Below, piece by piece: positions 46,918-56,210 of a stretch of DNA of 64,000 bases. The notes under the pieces were generated by a model, which had not been told where the DNA came from, made no database searches, and saw only the letters and a list, made by a program, of their open reading frames with translations. The position numbers and the translations under genes are program-made. Source of the stretch: Oceaniglobus ichthyenteri (GTDB lineage: Bacteria; Pseudomonadota; Alphaproteobacteria; Rhodobacterales; Rhodobacteraceae); contig NZ_QAGK01000013.1 in the NCBI RefSeq assembly GCF_003057885.1, positions 28,899-92,898 on the forward strand. The letters are read 5' to 3'. Position 1 is the first letter of the stretch. Each line of letters begins with the position of its first letter.

Positions 46918-48981
46918 ATGAACATGCAGAACAACTGGAATGATCGCGACGCCACCGCCCTGATCGAAGAGCTGGGAAAATCGGGCGTCAACGAGGATCT
47001 CGCACTCAGGGTCTATACCACCCGGTTGCTGGGCCGTGTGCCGCAACTGGTGCTGCATGGCGGTGGCAATACGTCGGTCAAAACCACGGCCACCGATATT
47101 GGCGGGCAGAACTGGGATGTTCTGTGCGTCAAAGGCAGCGGGTGGGACATGGGCGTGATCGAACCGGCGGGTCTGCCTGCGGTGAAATTGGAACCATTGT
47201 TGCGCACCCGGAATTTTGACGCCCTGTCCGATGAGATGATGGTGGAGTTGCAGCGGTCGAACCTGATTTACTCAGGGTCGCCCAACCCGTCGGTCGAGGC
47301 ATTGTTGCATGCCTTCATTCCTCATAAATTTGTCGATCACACCCATTCAACCGCCGTGCTGGCGGTGATCGATCAGGAAAATTCAGCCGAATTGGCGCAA
47401 CAGGTGTTTGGCCCGCGCTTTGGATTTGTGCCCTATATCATGCCCGGTTTCGATCTGGCGAAAAAGGCCGCCGAAGTGTACGAGGCAAACCCCGATGTTG
47501 ATGGTCTGATCCTGGACAAACACGGAATCTTCACTTTTGCGCAAACGGCCAAGGGGGCTTATGATCTGATGATCGACGCGGTCAGCGCCGCCGAAGATTA
47601 TGTCGCCACCCACCAGAAATTCACATCCTTCCCAAAGGCCGATTTGCCGGCACAGATCGCAACCCCGGAAAACGTTTTGCCGATCGTGCGCGGGATCGTG
47701 GCCGAGGCATTGGGCGAGGGCGAATTCAACCGGTTCATCTGTGATTACCGCACCGATGCCCACATTCGCGATTTTGTCGATGCCGCCGATCTGGCCGATT
47801 TTGCCACCCGCGGCATGCCGACCCCGGATCTGTCGATCCGGATCAAGAACAAGCCGGTGATCCTGCCTGTGCCCGAAGCCGGCAAACTGGATGACTTCAA
47901 ACAGCGCGCGCAGGCGGCAGTTGATGCCTTTATCGCCGATTATACCGCCTATTTCACCGAACATGATTCCGCCGATGATGTGGCGCGCACCATGCTGGAC
48001 CCGATGCCGCGCCTTGCCCTGATCCCGGGCTTTGGTCTGATCGGATTCGGGCGCACCGGCAAAGACGCGGCGATTGCGGCGGATGTGGGCGAGATATTCA
48101 TCGAAACCGTGGCCAATGCCGAAAGGCACGGCGCGTTTCACCCGGTGTCGATGGGCGAACTGTTCAAGCTGGAATATTGGTCACTGGAACAGGCGAAACT
48201 GGCCAGCGCGAAAAAGCGGCCCCTGGATGGGCAGATTGTTCTGGTCACGGGCGGGGCAGGGGCGATTGGCGCGGCCACCTGTGCGGTTTTTGCAGAGCAG
48301 GGCGCACAGGTGGTGGTGGCCGATCTGGACCTGTCCAAGGCGCAAGAGGTGGCGCAATCGCTGTCGGGCAACCATCTGGCGCTGGCCTGTGATGTGACCG
48401 ATCCGCAAAGCGTGGCATCGGCGTTTGACGCGATATCGCGCCGCTATGGCGGGTTGGATATTGTGGTCTCCAATGCAGGCGCCGCATGGGAAGGGGCGAT
48501 TGGCGATCTCGACGATGCCATTCTGCGCAAAAGTTTCGAGCTGAATTTTTTCAGTCACCAAACCGTGTCGCAACATGCGATTGCGGTGTTCAAGGCCCAG
48601 GGCACCGGGGGCTGTCTGCTGTACAACACATCGAAACAGGCGATCAATCCGGGCGCGAATTTTGGCGCCTATGGGTTGGCCAAGGCGGCGACACTGTTCC
48701 TGTCGCGCCAGTATGCGTTGGAATATGGCGCAATCGGGGTGCGTTCAAACGCGGTGAATGCCGATCGCATCCGTTCGGGATTGTTGGACGGTGACATGAT
48801 TGCCAACCGGTCTTCGGCGCGCGGCGTCAGTGTGGCCGATTACATGGCGGGCAATCTGTTGCGCCAGGAAGTCACTGCGCGCGATGTGGCCGAGGCGTTT
48901 CTGGCCCAGGCGCTGGCGCGGCGCACCACCGGCAATGTTGCCACCGTGGATGGTGGCAATATCGCGGCGATCCTGCGCTGA
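46918..48981 (+). CDS. Bifunctional class II aldolase / short-chain dehydrogenase
   Basis: A protein of 687 aa, fused as in RhaD-type rhamnulose-1-phosphate aldolase/dehydrogenase proteins. Class II aldolase domain (about 1-420): H-G-G-G-N-T-S-V near 47-54, E127, zinc ligands H141 and H143 in D-H-T-H-S, and K-H-G at 201-203. SDR domain (about 435-687): T-G-G-A-G-A-I-G cofactor loop at 444-451, N-A-G at 519-521, Y-x-x-x-K as Y585-K589. It should split a ketose-1-phosphate into DHAP and an aldehyde and oxidise or reduce the aldehyde. After MtnK and MtnA this gives a complete dihydroxyacetone-phosphate shunt. It is 55 nt after the regulator; an ATG at 46924 is an alternative start. Confidence 0.9.
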   Translation: MNMQNNWNDRDATALIEELGKSGVNEDLALRVYTTRLLGRVPQLVLHGGGNTSVKTTATDIGGQNWDVLCVKGSGWDMGVIEPAGLPAVKLEPLLRTRNFDALSDEMMVELQRSNLIYSGSPNPSVEALLHAFIPHKFVDHTHSTAVLAVIDQENSAELAQQVFGPRFGFVPYIMPGFDLAKKAAEVYEANPDVDGLILDKHGIFTFAQTAKGAYDLMIDAVSAAEDYVATHQKFTSFPKADLPAQIATPENVLPIVRGIVAEALGEGEFNRFICDYRTDAHIRDFVDAADLADFATRGMPTPDLSIRIKNKPVILPVPEAGKLDDFKQRAQAAVDAFIADYTAYFTEHDSADDVARTMLDPMPRLALIPGFGLIGFGRTGKDAAIAADVGEIFIETVANAERHGAFHPVSMGELFKLEYWSLEQAKLASAKKRPLDGQIVLVTGGAGAIGAATCAVFAEQGAQVVVADLDLSKAQEVAQSLSGNHLALACDVTDPQSVASAFDAISRRYGGLDIVVSNAGAAWEGAIGDLDDAILRKSFELNFFSHQTVSQHAIAVFKAQGTGGCLLYNTSKQAINPGANFGAYGLAKAATLFLSRQYALEYGAIGVRSNAVNADRIRSGLLDGDMIANRSSARGVSVADYMAGNLLRQEVTARDVAEAFLAQALARRTTGNVATVDGGNIAAILR

Positions 48982-48984
48982 CGC

Positions 48985-50676
48985 TCAGTCCTTTACAGGG
49001 TCGTCATCGGGGGCGCGTCCGGGCCAGAATTTGATGCCCGGGCGGGCCCGCCCACCGCCCAATGCGGCCACGGTGCCATCGGCGCGCCAACAGGCCGCGC
49101 CCTCCATTGTGCCGTCGTGATGAAAGGCAATCGCGTTCATTCCGCCGCCCACATGGGGCATGACGCGCACCTTGTGGCCCAGATCGGCCAGATCGGCCCG
49201 GATCGGTTCAAACCCGGTTTCGATTTCCAGTTCGTGGCCCTCGGTCCACAGGCGCGGGGCCTCGATGGCGCGTTGCAAGGGCATTTCATGGTCAATCAGG
49301 TTGACGATGGCCTGCAACGCCGATGGGAAAATCCGCAACCCCCCCGGCAGGCCCAAGGCCCAGGCCATGGCGCCGTCTTTCAACACCATCATCGGCGCGG
49401 TCGATGTGGGCACCCGTTTGCCCGGCGCCACCGACAGGGCGCGCCCCGGATGCGGGTCGAAATTCATCATGTAATTGTTGGGGATCATCCCGGTGCCCGG
49501 CACCATATAGCGCGCGCCGAAAATGCCGTTGATCGTGTGGGTGGCAGACACCACATTGCCCATGCCATCGGCCACGGTGATATGGGTGGTGTCGGCGCTT
49601 TCATATCCGCCGCCCGCAATCGGGGCGGGTGCGGCGACATTGCGCAACCGGCTTTGGGATGCGGTGCCGTATTCCTTTGAAATCAGCCGCGCCACCGGCA
49701 CATCGATGAAATCGGGGTCACCACTGGCGGCGCGCCGGTCTTCAAACCCGATGCGGATCACCTCGGCCATCAGGTGCATGCCCTGAACGCTGCCAAAGCC
49801 CAATCCCGCCACATCGTGATGTTCCAACAGGTTCAGCATTTGCGCGATATGCACGCCCGATGACGCGGGCGGCGGCGGGCCGACCACATCAAACCCGCGA
49901 TAGGTGCCGGTGATCGCGTCGCGCAGTTTCACCTGATAATCGCGCAGATCATCCTGGGTCAGCCATCCGGCATCATCGCCGCCGGTGGCGATACTGTCGG
50001 CCAGGGCCGCGCCCAACGCCCCGCCGTGCAATGCGGCGGCGCCTTCGGTTTCGATCAGGCGCAGCGCGGCGGCAAAATCGCCCTGAACCAACCGATCCCC
50101 CGCCGTCAGGGGGGTGCCGCCGGGCAACAGCAGATCTGCGATCACCGGGTCGCGCGCCAGATCGCCCGCCGCCTCGGAAATGGCACCCGACAGATAGGGC
50201 GTGATCACAAAGCCGCGTTCGGCCAGTTTGATGGCCGGTGCAATGACATCGCCAAAGGGCAGGGCGCCATGATCGGCCTGCATCGCGCACCATGCCGCCA
50301 GATTGCCCGGCACCGCCACCGCCGATGGCCCAAGCGCCGAGCGGCGGTGGCGCGTTTCCATATGGTTGGGCGGCGTGTCGGATACGGGGTCGTAAATTTC
50401 CGGGTGGGTTGATCCGGGGGCCTGTGCCATCCCGTCATAGACAATGTGGCGCCCGTCTTTCAGGCGGATATGGGCCATGCCACCGCCGACAATGCCCACC
50501 ATCATCGGTTCAACCACGCACAGCGCCAACAGCGATGCGACCGCGGCGTCGATGGCATTGCCGCCCGCCGCCAGCACCTCGTATCCGGCGGCAGACCCGA
50601 GGGGGTGATTGGTGACAACCACACCGCCCCGCCCGCTGGCCGGGGATTTTTCACAGGTGAAGGAAATGGGAGACAT
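48985..50676 (-). CDS. Gamma-glutamyltransferase family protein (Ntn hydrolase)
   Basis: A protein of 563 aa from ATG 50676 (AAAGGA upstream). The autoprocessing nucleophile is Thr363 in D-T-T-H-I-T-V, which would split it into large and small subunits; other landmarks are A-A-G-G-N-A-I-D-A-A-V-A, G-P-P-P-P-A-S-S-G and the small-subunit P-G-G motif. No signal peptide is present, unlike secreted GGT of enterics, so it probably acts in the cytoplasm on imported gamma-glutamyl or related amides. Its stop lies 3 bp from the convergent aldolase gene, and its promoter region is shared with hyuA. Confidence 0.9.
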   Translation of the reverse strand: MSPISFTCEKSPASGRGGVVVTNHPLGSAAGYEVLAAGGNAIDAAVASLLALCVVEPMMVGIVGGGMAHIRLKDGRHIVYDGMAQAPGSTHPEIYDPVSDTPPNHMETRHRRSALGPSAVAVPGNLAAWCAMQADHGALPFGDVIAPAIKLAERGFVITPYLSGAISEAAGDLARDPVIADLLLPGGTPLTAGDRLVQGDFAAALRLIETEGAAALHGGALGAALADSIATGGDDAGWLTQDDLRDYQVKLRDAITGTYRGFDVVGPPPPASSGVHIAQMLNLLEHHDVAGLGFGSVQGMHLMAEVIRIGFEDRRAASGDPDFIDVPVARLISKEYGTASQSRLRNVAAPAPIAGGGYESADTTHITVADGMGNVVSATHTINGIFGARYMVPGTGMIPNNYMMNFDPHPGRALSVAPGKRVPTSTAPMMVLKDGAMAWALGLPGGLRIFPSALQAIVNLIDHEMPLQRAIEAPRLWTEGHELEIETGFEPIRADLADLGHKVRVMPHVGGGMNAIAFHHDGTMEGAACWRADGTVAALGGGRARPGIKFWPGRAPDDDPVKD

Positions 50677-50737
50677 GGCGATGATCCTTTCACGGGGGTG
50701 CGCGCGCAACTTGCCCGATGTGCGCGGGTCGGGACAA

Positions 50738-50753
50738 ATAAGAAAATTCTTAT
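50738..50753. promoter_or_regulatory. Inverted repeat in the ggt-hyuA divergent region
   Basis: ATAAGAA-AA-TTCTTAT, seven-base arms with a two-base centre, lies 61 bp before the gamma-glutamyltransferase start and 176 bp before hyuA. It is a striking AT-rich palindrome in GC-rich DNA and could be an operator. No regulator gene adjoins it in this window. Confidence 0.45.
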
Positions 50754-50766
50754 CGCTCACAAATCT

Positions 50767-50780
50767 TTTGGATTGGACGT
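50767..50780. promoter_or_regulatory. Repeated promoter-region motif, copy 1 (upstream of hyuA)
   Basis: TTTGGATTGGACGT differs at one position from the 14-mer TTTGAATTGGACGT at 60073-60086 before the creatininase gene. Both copies are intergenic and on the same strand as the genes they precede. Possible common regulator site. Confidence 0.35.
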
Positions 50781-50929
50781 CGCCGCCCCACCCGATGATC
50801 CTTGGGCCATGCTCCGGCCCGTCACATCAAGGGATAACTTGCCATGTCCGTCGCGAAGTCGCACTCTGATGTTCAGTTCGGCGCGGTGCCTGTGCCACCC
50901 CCGGGGTTTGTCAAGGAAAGAGCCATAGT

Positions 50930-53020
50930 ATGAAAGACGGTGTAACAGCGCCCGGAACCTGGCGCATCGGGGTCGATTCCGGCGGAACATTCACAGATGT
51001 ATGCCTGTTTGACGAGGCCAGCGGCGAAGTGGCGGTGTGGAAGGTGGCATCGACCCCGGACGATCCGTCGCGCGGCATTGCCCAAGGGGTGGATGAGGCG
51101 CTGAACAATCGCGCCGTGGCGGCGACAGATCGCGCCGCCGCTGTTGCCTATCTGGGCCATGGCACGACGGTGGCCACCAATGCCCTGATCACCGGGGCGG
51201 GCGCGCGTGTGGGTTTGATTACCACCAAGGGGTTTCGCGACCTGTTGGAAATCGGCCGTCAGAAACGCCCCGACCTGTATGATATCTTTGCCGCCAAACC
51301 GCCCACGCTGATCCCGCGCGATCTGCGGTTTGAGGTGGCAGAGCGGATGTTGCACACCGGCGAAGTCTCGGAAACCCTGGACGGCGACGCCGTGCGCGCC
51401 GCCGCTCGCGCGTTACGCGAACAGGGCGTCGAGGCGGTGGCGATCTGTTTTCTCTATGCGTTCATCAACCCGGCCCATGAACAGGCGGCCAAGGCGATTC
51501 TGGCCGAAGAATTGCCCGACGCGTTCCTGTGCGCCAGTCACGAAATCGCCCCCGAGTTCCGCGAGTTCGAGCGTTTGTCGACCACCACGGTCAATGCCTA
51601 TCTCGGGCCGATCATGCACCGCTATATTTCGCGCCTCTCGCCCCGGTTTACCGATATGGGCCTGACGGTGCCGCCGCATCTGACCCAATCCAACGGCGGC
51701 GTTGTGCGTTTTGATGTGGCCTCGCTTACCCCGGTGCGCGCGGTTTTGTCGGGGCCATCGACCGGGGTTGTCGCGGCACGGGCGATCGGCACCAAGGCCG
51801 GGTTTGACGACATCATCACCTTTGACATGGGCGGCACATCATCGGATGTGGCGTTGATGGCGGGGGGCGATGTGGCCCAGACCAACGAAAGCACGGTGCA
51901 TGGCTATCCGATCAAGGCGCCGATGCTGGATATTCACACGGTCGGGGCCGGGGGCGGATCAATCGCCAGCATCGATTCGGGCGGATTGCTGAAGGTGGGG
52001 CCGGAAAGCGGCGGTGCCGATCCGGGGCCGGTGTGTTACGGGCTGGGCGGCACGCGGCCCACCGTGACCGATGCCAATATCGTTTTGCAAATCCTCAACC
52101 CCACCCATTTGCTGGATGGTCGGATGAAGGTGCGCCGCGATCTCGCGGTTGAGGCGATTGGCAAGATGGCCGATCAGTTGGGAATGCAGCTTGAGGATAC
52201 GGCACAGGGCATCCTTTCGGTGGTGTCGGCCAATATGGCCAAGGCGATCCGGGTGATTTCGGTGCAGCGCGGCCATGATCCGCGCGCCTATGCGCTGATG
52301 GCGTTTGGTGGGGCGGGGCCGCTGCATGCGGTGCGGTTGGCACAGGAACTGGGCATGGCGCAGGTGATTATTCCGCGCAGTCCGGGCATTTTATGCGCCA
52401 TGGGCCTGTTGCTTACCGATCTGCGGGCGGATTTTTCCACCACCCGCCTGATGCCTCTGGAAGAGGGATCACTGTCCGCGATCAACGCCGCCCTGGCCGA
52501 TGTGGAACAACAGGGCCAGGCCTGGTTCGAAGATGAACAGATCGCCCCCGAGGCGCGCCGCCTGACCCGCCGTCTTGATATGCGATACGAGGGGCAGAAC
52601 CACGAATTGCCGATTGCGGTGCCCGATGGGGTGCTGGACGCCGCCGCCATTGAAACGTTGAAAGACGCATTCGCGCAGGCGCACACCCGGATGTATGGCT
52701 TTGCCGTGCCGGGCGAACAAATCAACTGTGTCACCTTCCGGGTTGAGGCGGCGGGCCTTGTGCACAAGGCCGATCTGCCCGAACAACCCTTGGGCGATCC
52801 CGATGCCAGCGGTGCGGTGACAGGCACCCGCAAGGTGTGGTATCCTGAAACCCGCGCCTTCAGCGACACCGCCCTGTATGCGCGCGACAAATTGCGCCCC
52901 GGCATGGAGTTTGCAGGCCCGGCCATCGTTGATCAGATGGATACGACCACGCTGATCCCGCCGGGCGTGCGCGCCCGTGTCGATACATTGGACAATCTGA
53001 TATTGGAGCTTGCGCCATGA
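50930..53020 (+). CDS. Hydantoinase/5-oxoprolinase subunit A (HyuA family)
   Basis: A protein of 696 aa; AAGGAAAGAG precedes ATG 50930. ASKHA-type nucleotide-binding features: G-V-D-S-G-G-T-F-T-D-V near the N-terminus, G-H-G-T-T-V-A-T-N-A-L-I, and D-M-G-G-T-S-S-D-V-A-L. With subunit B it forms an ATP-dependent ring-opening hydrolase for hydantoins, N-methylhydantoin or 5-oxoproline. The stop overlaps hyuB by ATGA. The gamma-glutamyltransferase next door would fit 5-oxoproline metabolism, and the creatininase-family gene downstream would fit N-methylhydantoin; sequence alone does not decide. Confidence 0.92.
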   Translation: MKDGVTAPGTWRIGVDSGGTFTDVCLFDEASGEVAVWKVASTPDDPSRGIAQGVDEALNNRAVAATDRAAAVAYLGHGTTVATNALITGAGARVGLITTKGFRDLLEIGRQKRPDLYDIFAAKPPTLIPRDLRFEVAERMLHTGEVSETLDGDAVRAAARALREQGVEAVAICFLYAFINPAHEQAAKAILAEELPDAFLCASHEIAPEFREFERLSTTTVNAYLGPIMHRYISRLSPRFTDMGLTVPPHLTQSNGGVVRFDVASLTPVRAVLSGPSTGVVAARAIGTKAGFDDIITFDMGGTSSDVALMAGGDVAQTNESTVHGYPIKAPMLDIHTVGAGGGSIASIDSGGLLKVGPESGGADPGPVCYGLGGTRPTVTDANIVLQILNPTHLLDGRMKVRRDLAVEAIGKMADQLGMQLEDTAQGILSVVSANMAKAIRVISVQRGHDPRAYALMAFGGAGPLHAVRLAQELGMAQVIIPRSPGILCAMGLLLTDLRADFSTTRLMPLEEGSLSAINAALADVEQQGQAWFEDEQIAPEARRLTRRLDMRYEGQNHELPIAVPDGVLDAAAIETLKDAFAQAHTRMYGFAVPGEQINCVTFRVEAAGLVHKADLPEQPLGDPDASGAVTGTRKVWYPETRAFSDTALYARDKLRPGMEFAGPAIVDQMDTTTLIPPGVRARVDTLDNLILELAP

Positions 53021-54609
53021 GCCTGACTCTTGATCCCATCACCGTCGAAGTGATCGGCGCGGCGCTGTCCTCAATCGTTGAGGAAACCGGCGAGGCATTG
53101 GTGCGCGCGTCCTATTCCACCAACATCAAGGAGCGGCGCGATTGTTCCACCGCCCTGTTTGACCGCGAGGGGCGCACCCTGTGTCAGGCCGAACATATCC
53201 CGATTCATCTGGGCAGCTTTCTGGATTTCATCCCGATGATCCTGGCCGCCCACGATCCGGCCGATATGGCGCCGGGCGATGTGTTTGTCGGCAATGATGC
53301 CTACCGCGGCGGCGGCACCCATTTGCCAGATATCGTGCTGGCACAGCCGATTTTCGTTGACGATGAATTGGTCGCCTGGACGGTGAATCTGGCGCATCAT
53401 TCCGATTTCGTGGATCGCGGCCATGCCCATATCTATCAAGAGGGGCTGCGGATTCCGCCAATCCGTCTGTACCGCGGGGGTGAGTTGCAAAAAGACATGC
53501 AGGATCTGATCCTGCTGAATTGTCAGGTGCCGCGCGAACGTCTGTCGGATCTGCGTGCGCAAATGGCGGCCAACCGGGTCGGCGTGCGCCGCTTTACCGA
53601 ATTATGCGCGCGTTATGGTGTGGAAACGGTGCTGGCCTCGGGGCAGGCATTGCTGGATTATGCCGAACGCAAAATGCGCGCCGGGCTGGCCGGTCTGCCC
53701 GATGGCACATGGCGGTTTGAAGACGTGTTTGACAGTCTGGATATCGACGAACCGCTGCCGTTGGCCGTGACCATCACCATCGCGGGCGAAGACATCACGT
53801 TGGATTTCGAGGCCCCGCCACAGGTGCGGTCGGGCATCAACATGACGCGCACGGCGCTTCTTGCCACCGTCTATTACATCGTGAAATCGGTGGTTGACCC
53901 CACGGTGTTGCCCAATGCGGGCCTGGCGCGGGCAATCACGGTAAACGCCCCCGAAGGGTCGGTCGTGAATTGCAGCCACCCGGCGGCGGTGAACGGGCGG
54001 GTGCAAACCTGTCAGCGGGTGGCCGATTTGATCCTGGGCGCATTGGCGCAGGCGGCGCCGTCCCGTGCTTCGGCCTGTACCAATTCAACCTGTACGGTTT
54101 CGGTGTTTTCCGGTGTGCGCCAATCGGGGCCGCAAAAGGGCCAGTATTGGGTGTACCTTGAAACCATCGGCGGGGGGGGCGGGGCGCGCGCTGATGCTGA
54201 CGGGCTGGATGGCATTCATGTGCATGTGACCAACACATCGAACCTGCCGGTCGAGGCGTTGGAGCTGGAATATCCGCTGATCCTGGAACGCTATGAACTG
54301 GTTGACGGATCGGCGGGCGAGGGGCGGCACCGGGGCGGCATGGGTCTGCGCCGGGTGTATCGCGCCACCGAAGATTGCATGGTGCGGGTGGATATTTCGC
54401 GCACCGAATCGCGGTCCTGGGGGTTGGATGGCGGCGGGTCTGGCGGGCACGGCGGTTTTGTCACCAGCCCCGAAACCGCACCGTTTGATCGCGGCAGCGG
54501 CACCTTGCGCGCCGGTGAATGGCTTGAGGTGATCACGCCGGGGGGGGGCGGATTTGGCCGCCCCGTCGATCAGGCGCAAAGCGTCGCCGTCAAGGTGGCC
54601 GCAGAATAA
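53017..54609 (+). CDS. Hydantoinase/5-oxoprolinase subunit B (HyuB family)
   Basis: A protein of 530 aa starting in the ATGA overlap with hyuA. Family pattern at the N-terminus: D-P-I-T-V-E-V-I-G-A-A-L-S-S-I-V-E-E-T-G-E-A-L-V-R-A-S-Y-S-T-N-I-K-E-R-R-D-C-S, followed by H-I-P-I-H-L-G-S and N-D-A-Y-R-G-G-T-H-L-P-D-type metal and substrate residues; the C-terminus is glycine-rich (G-G-G-S-G-G-H-G-G). It forms the active complex with HyuA in the cytoplasm. A 59-bp gap with GGGAG leads to the transporter genes. Confidence 0.92.
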   Translation: MSLTLDPITVEVIGAALSSIVEETGEALVRASYSTNIKERRDCSTALFDREGRTLCQAEHIPIHLGSFLDFIPMILAAHDPADMAPGDVFVGNDAYRGGGTHLPDIVLAQPIFVDDELVAWTVNLAHHSDFVDRGHAHIYQEGLRIPPIRLYRGGELQKDMQDLILLNCQVPRERLSDLRAQMAANRVGVRRFTELCARYGVETVLASGQALLDYAERKMRAGLAGLPDGTWRFEDVFDSLDIDEPLPLAVTITIAGEDITLDFEAPPQVRSGINMTRTALLATVYYIVKSVVDPTVLPNAGLARAITVNAPEGSVVNCSHPAAVNGRVQTCQRVADLILGALAQAAPSRASACTNSTCTVSVFSGVRQSGPQKGQYWVYLETIGGGGGARADADGLDGIHVHVTNTSNLPVEALELEYPLILERYELVDGSAGEGRHRGGMGLRRVYRATEDCMVRVDISRTESRSWGLDGGGSGGHGGFVTSPETAPFDRGSGTLRAGEWLEVITPGGGGFGRPVDQAQSVAVKVAAE

Positions 54610-54668
54610 CGCACACAACAATCGCAAGGGATCGTTCGAAGATCTCACATCAACAGGGAGCATTACAT

Positions 54669-56201
54669 ATGACCAACACTCTGAATCGCCGCGGATTTCT
54701 GGCCGCAACAGGCGCCATGGCCGGGGGTCTGGCCTTTATCGGCCCGGCGGGCCTGCACGCCCAAGAGGGCGGCACGCTGCGCTTTGCGCTGTCCACCTAT
54801 CCGCCCAGCTTTGATGGCTGGGCCTCGGGCGGCACGGCGGCGGGCACGATCAAGCTGCTGATGCATCGCGGTTTGCTCAGCTATGATCCCGAAGGCATGA
54901 TCCGCGGTGAACTGGCCGAAAGCTGGGAGGTGGACGACAACGGCGTTTGGACATTCAAACTGCGCGATGCCAAATGGCACGACGGATCGCCCGTCACCGC
55001 CGAAGACATCGCCTGGAACGTGACCGAAGCACAAAAACCCGATTCAGCGGCGTTTTTGCAGGCGCAACTGGCACAAATCATCGCCGTGGAAACCCCCGAT
55101 GATAAAACCGTGCGGATGATCACCCAAGAGCCTCTGGCCGTGGTGCCGGGCTGGTTTGCCCATTACAACATGCCGATGATCAAAAAGGGCGAGCCGCGCG
55201 ATACCATGATCGGTGCCGGCCCGTTCAAGATGGGCGAGCGGGATCGCGGCGTATCGCTGACCCTGAATGCCAATCCCGATTATTACAAAGAGGGCCTGCC
55301 GAAATTGGCCACGGTCGAGGCAATTGTGTATTCCGATGAAAACCTGCGCGTCGCCGCATTGGAAGCGGGCGATGTTGATCTGATCGAATATGTGCCGTGG
55401 CAATCCATGGCCAAGGTCGATGAAAACCCCGACCTAAGCTTGAACGCGGTCGATGGCCCGTTCATGTATCTGACGTTTAACGCCACCCGCGCGCCGTTTG
55501 ACAACCCGTTGGTGCGCCGCGCCGTCGCCCATGCGATCAAGCGCGAAGATATCGTTGCGGCGGCGTTTTTCGACCGTGGCGGCGTGTTGGAGCATCTGCC
55601 GATTGCCGACAAATCCGAATTCTTCAACCCGGAATTCGCCAATGCCTGGAATTACGACCCCGAAAAAGCCAAGGCATTGCTGACCGAGGCGGGCTATCCC
55701 GATGGATTTTCCTGTACCATGCTGTCAACCGCGCAATACGGCATGCACCAATCCACCGCCGAAGTGTGCCAGGCCTATCTTTCGATGATCGGTATCAATG
55801 CGCAGCTTGATCTGCCCGAATGGTCAACGCGGGTGCAAAAGGGCAACGAAGGCAATTATGATCTGGCCGTGTTCGGCACCACCGCCGCCAACAACGACCC
55901 CGATGGCCTGACCAACATGCTGGATGGATCGCAACCGCCCAGTTTCGTGCGCAGTCACGGTTTGGAAACCCCCGAAATCACCGCGGCCCTGGCCGAAGGA
56001 CGGGCATCGTTCGACACCGAAGAGCGCAAGAAGATCTATAAGGAAATGGAGCGGATTGCGATTGAAACCGCGCCCATTGTCGGTCTGGCCTGGCGCAGTC
56101 AGGGGTATGCGATGAAAAATTCCGTATCGGGCTTTTCCAACCTGCCCGGCCAATTGACCTTCTATTCCGGCATCACGCTGGAAGAAACCATGATCGGTTA
56201 A
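54669..56201 (+). CDS. Peptide-type ABC transporter substrate-binding protein (DppA/SBP_bac_5)
   Basis: A protein of 510 aa. A Tat signal is clear: N-R-R-G-F-L-A-A-T-G followed by a hydrophobic stretch ending L-H-A-Q. Family 5 binding-protein elements: L-A-E-S-W-E-V-D-D-N-G-V-W-T-F-K-L-R, W-H-D-G-S-P-V-T-A-E-D-I-A-W and F-N-A-T-R-A-P-F-D-N-P-L-V-R-R-A-V. It binds a small peptide or amide-like compound for the DppB/DppCD/DppF transporter. Context with hyuAB and a creatininase-family enzyme suggests a lactam, hydantoin or gamma-glutamyl compound. Confidence 0.92.
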   Translation: MTNTLNRRGFLAATGAMAGGLAFIGPAGLHAQEGGTLRFALSTYPPSFDGWASGGTAAGTIKLLMHRGLLSYDPEGMIRGELAESWEVDDNGVWTFKLRDAKWHDGSPVTAEDIAWNVTEAQKPDSAAFLQAQLAQIIAVETPDDKTVRMITQEPLAVVPGWFAHYNMPMIKKGEPRDTMIGAGPFKMGERDRGVSLTLNANPDYYKEGLPKLATVEAIVYSDENLRVAALEAGDVDLIEYVPWQSMAKVDENPDLSLNAVDGPFMYLTFNATRAPFDNPLVRRAVAHAIKREDIVAAAFFDRGGVLEHLPIADKSEFFNPEFANAWNYDPEKAKALLTEAGYPDGFSCTMLSTAQYGMHQSTAEVCQAYLSMIGINAQLDLPEWSTRVQKGNEGNYDLAVFGTTAANNDPDGLTNMLDGSQPPSFVRSHGLETPEITAALAEGRASFDTEERKKIYKEMERIAIETAPIVGLAWRSQGYAMKNSVSGFSNLPGQLTFYSGITLEETMIG

Positions 56202-56210
56202 ACTGAACAG

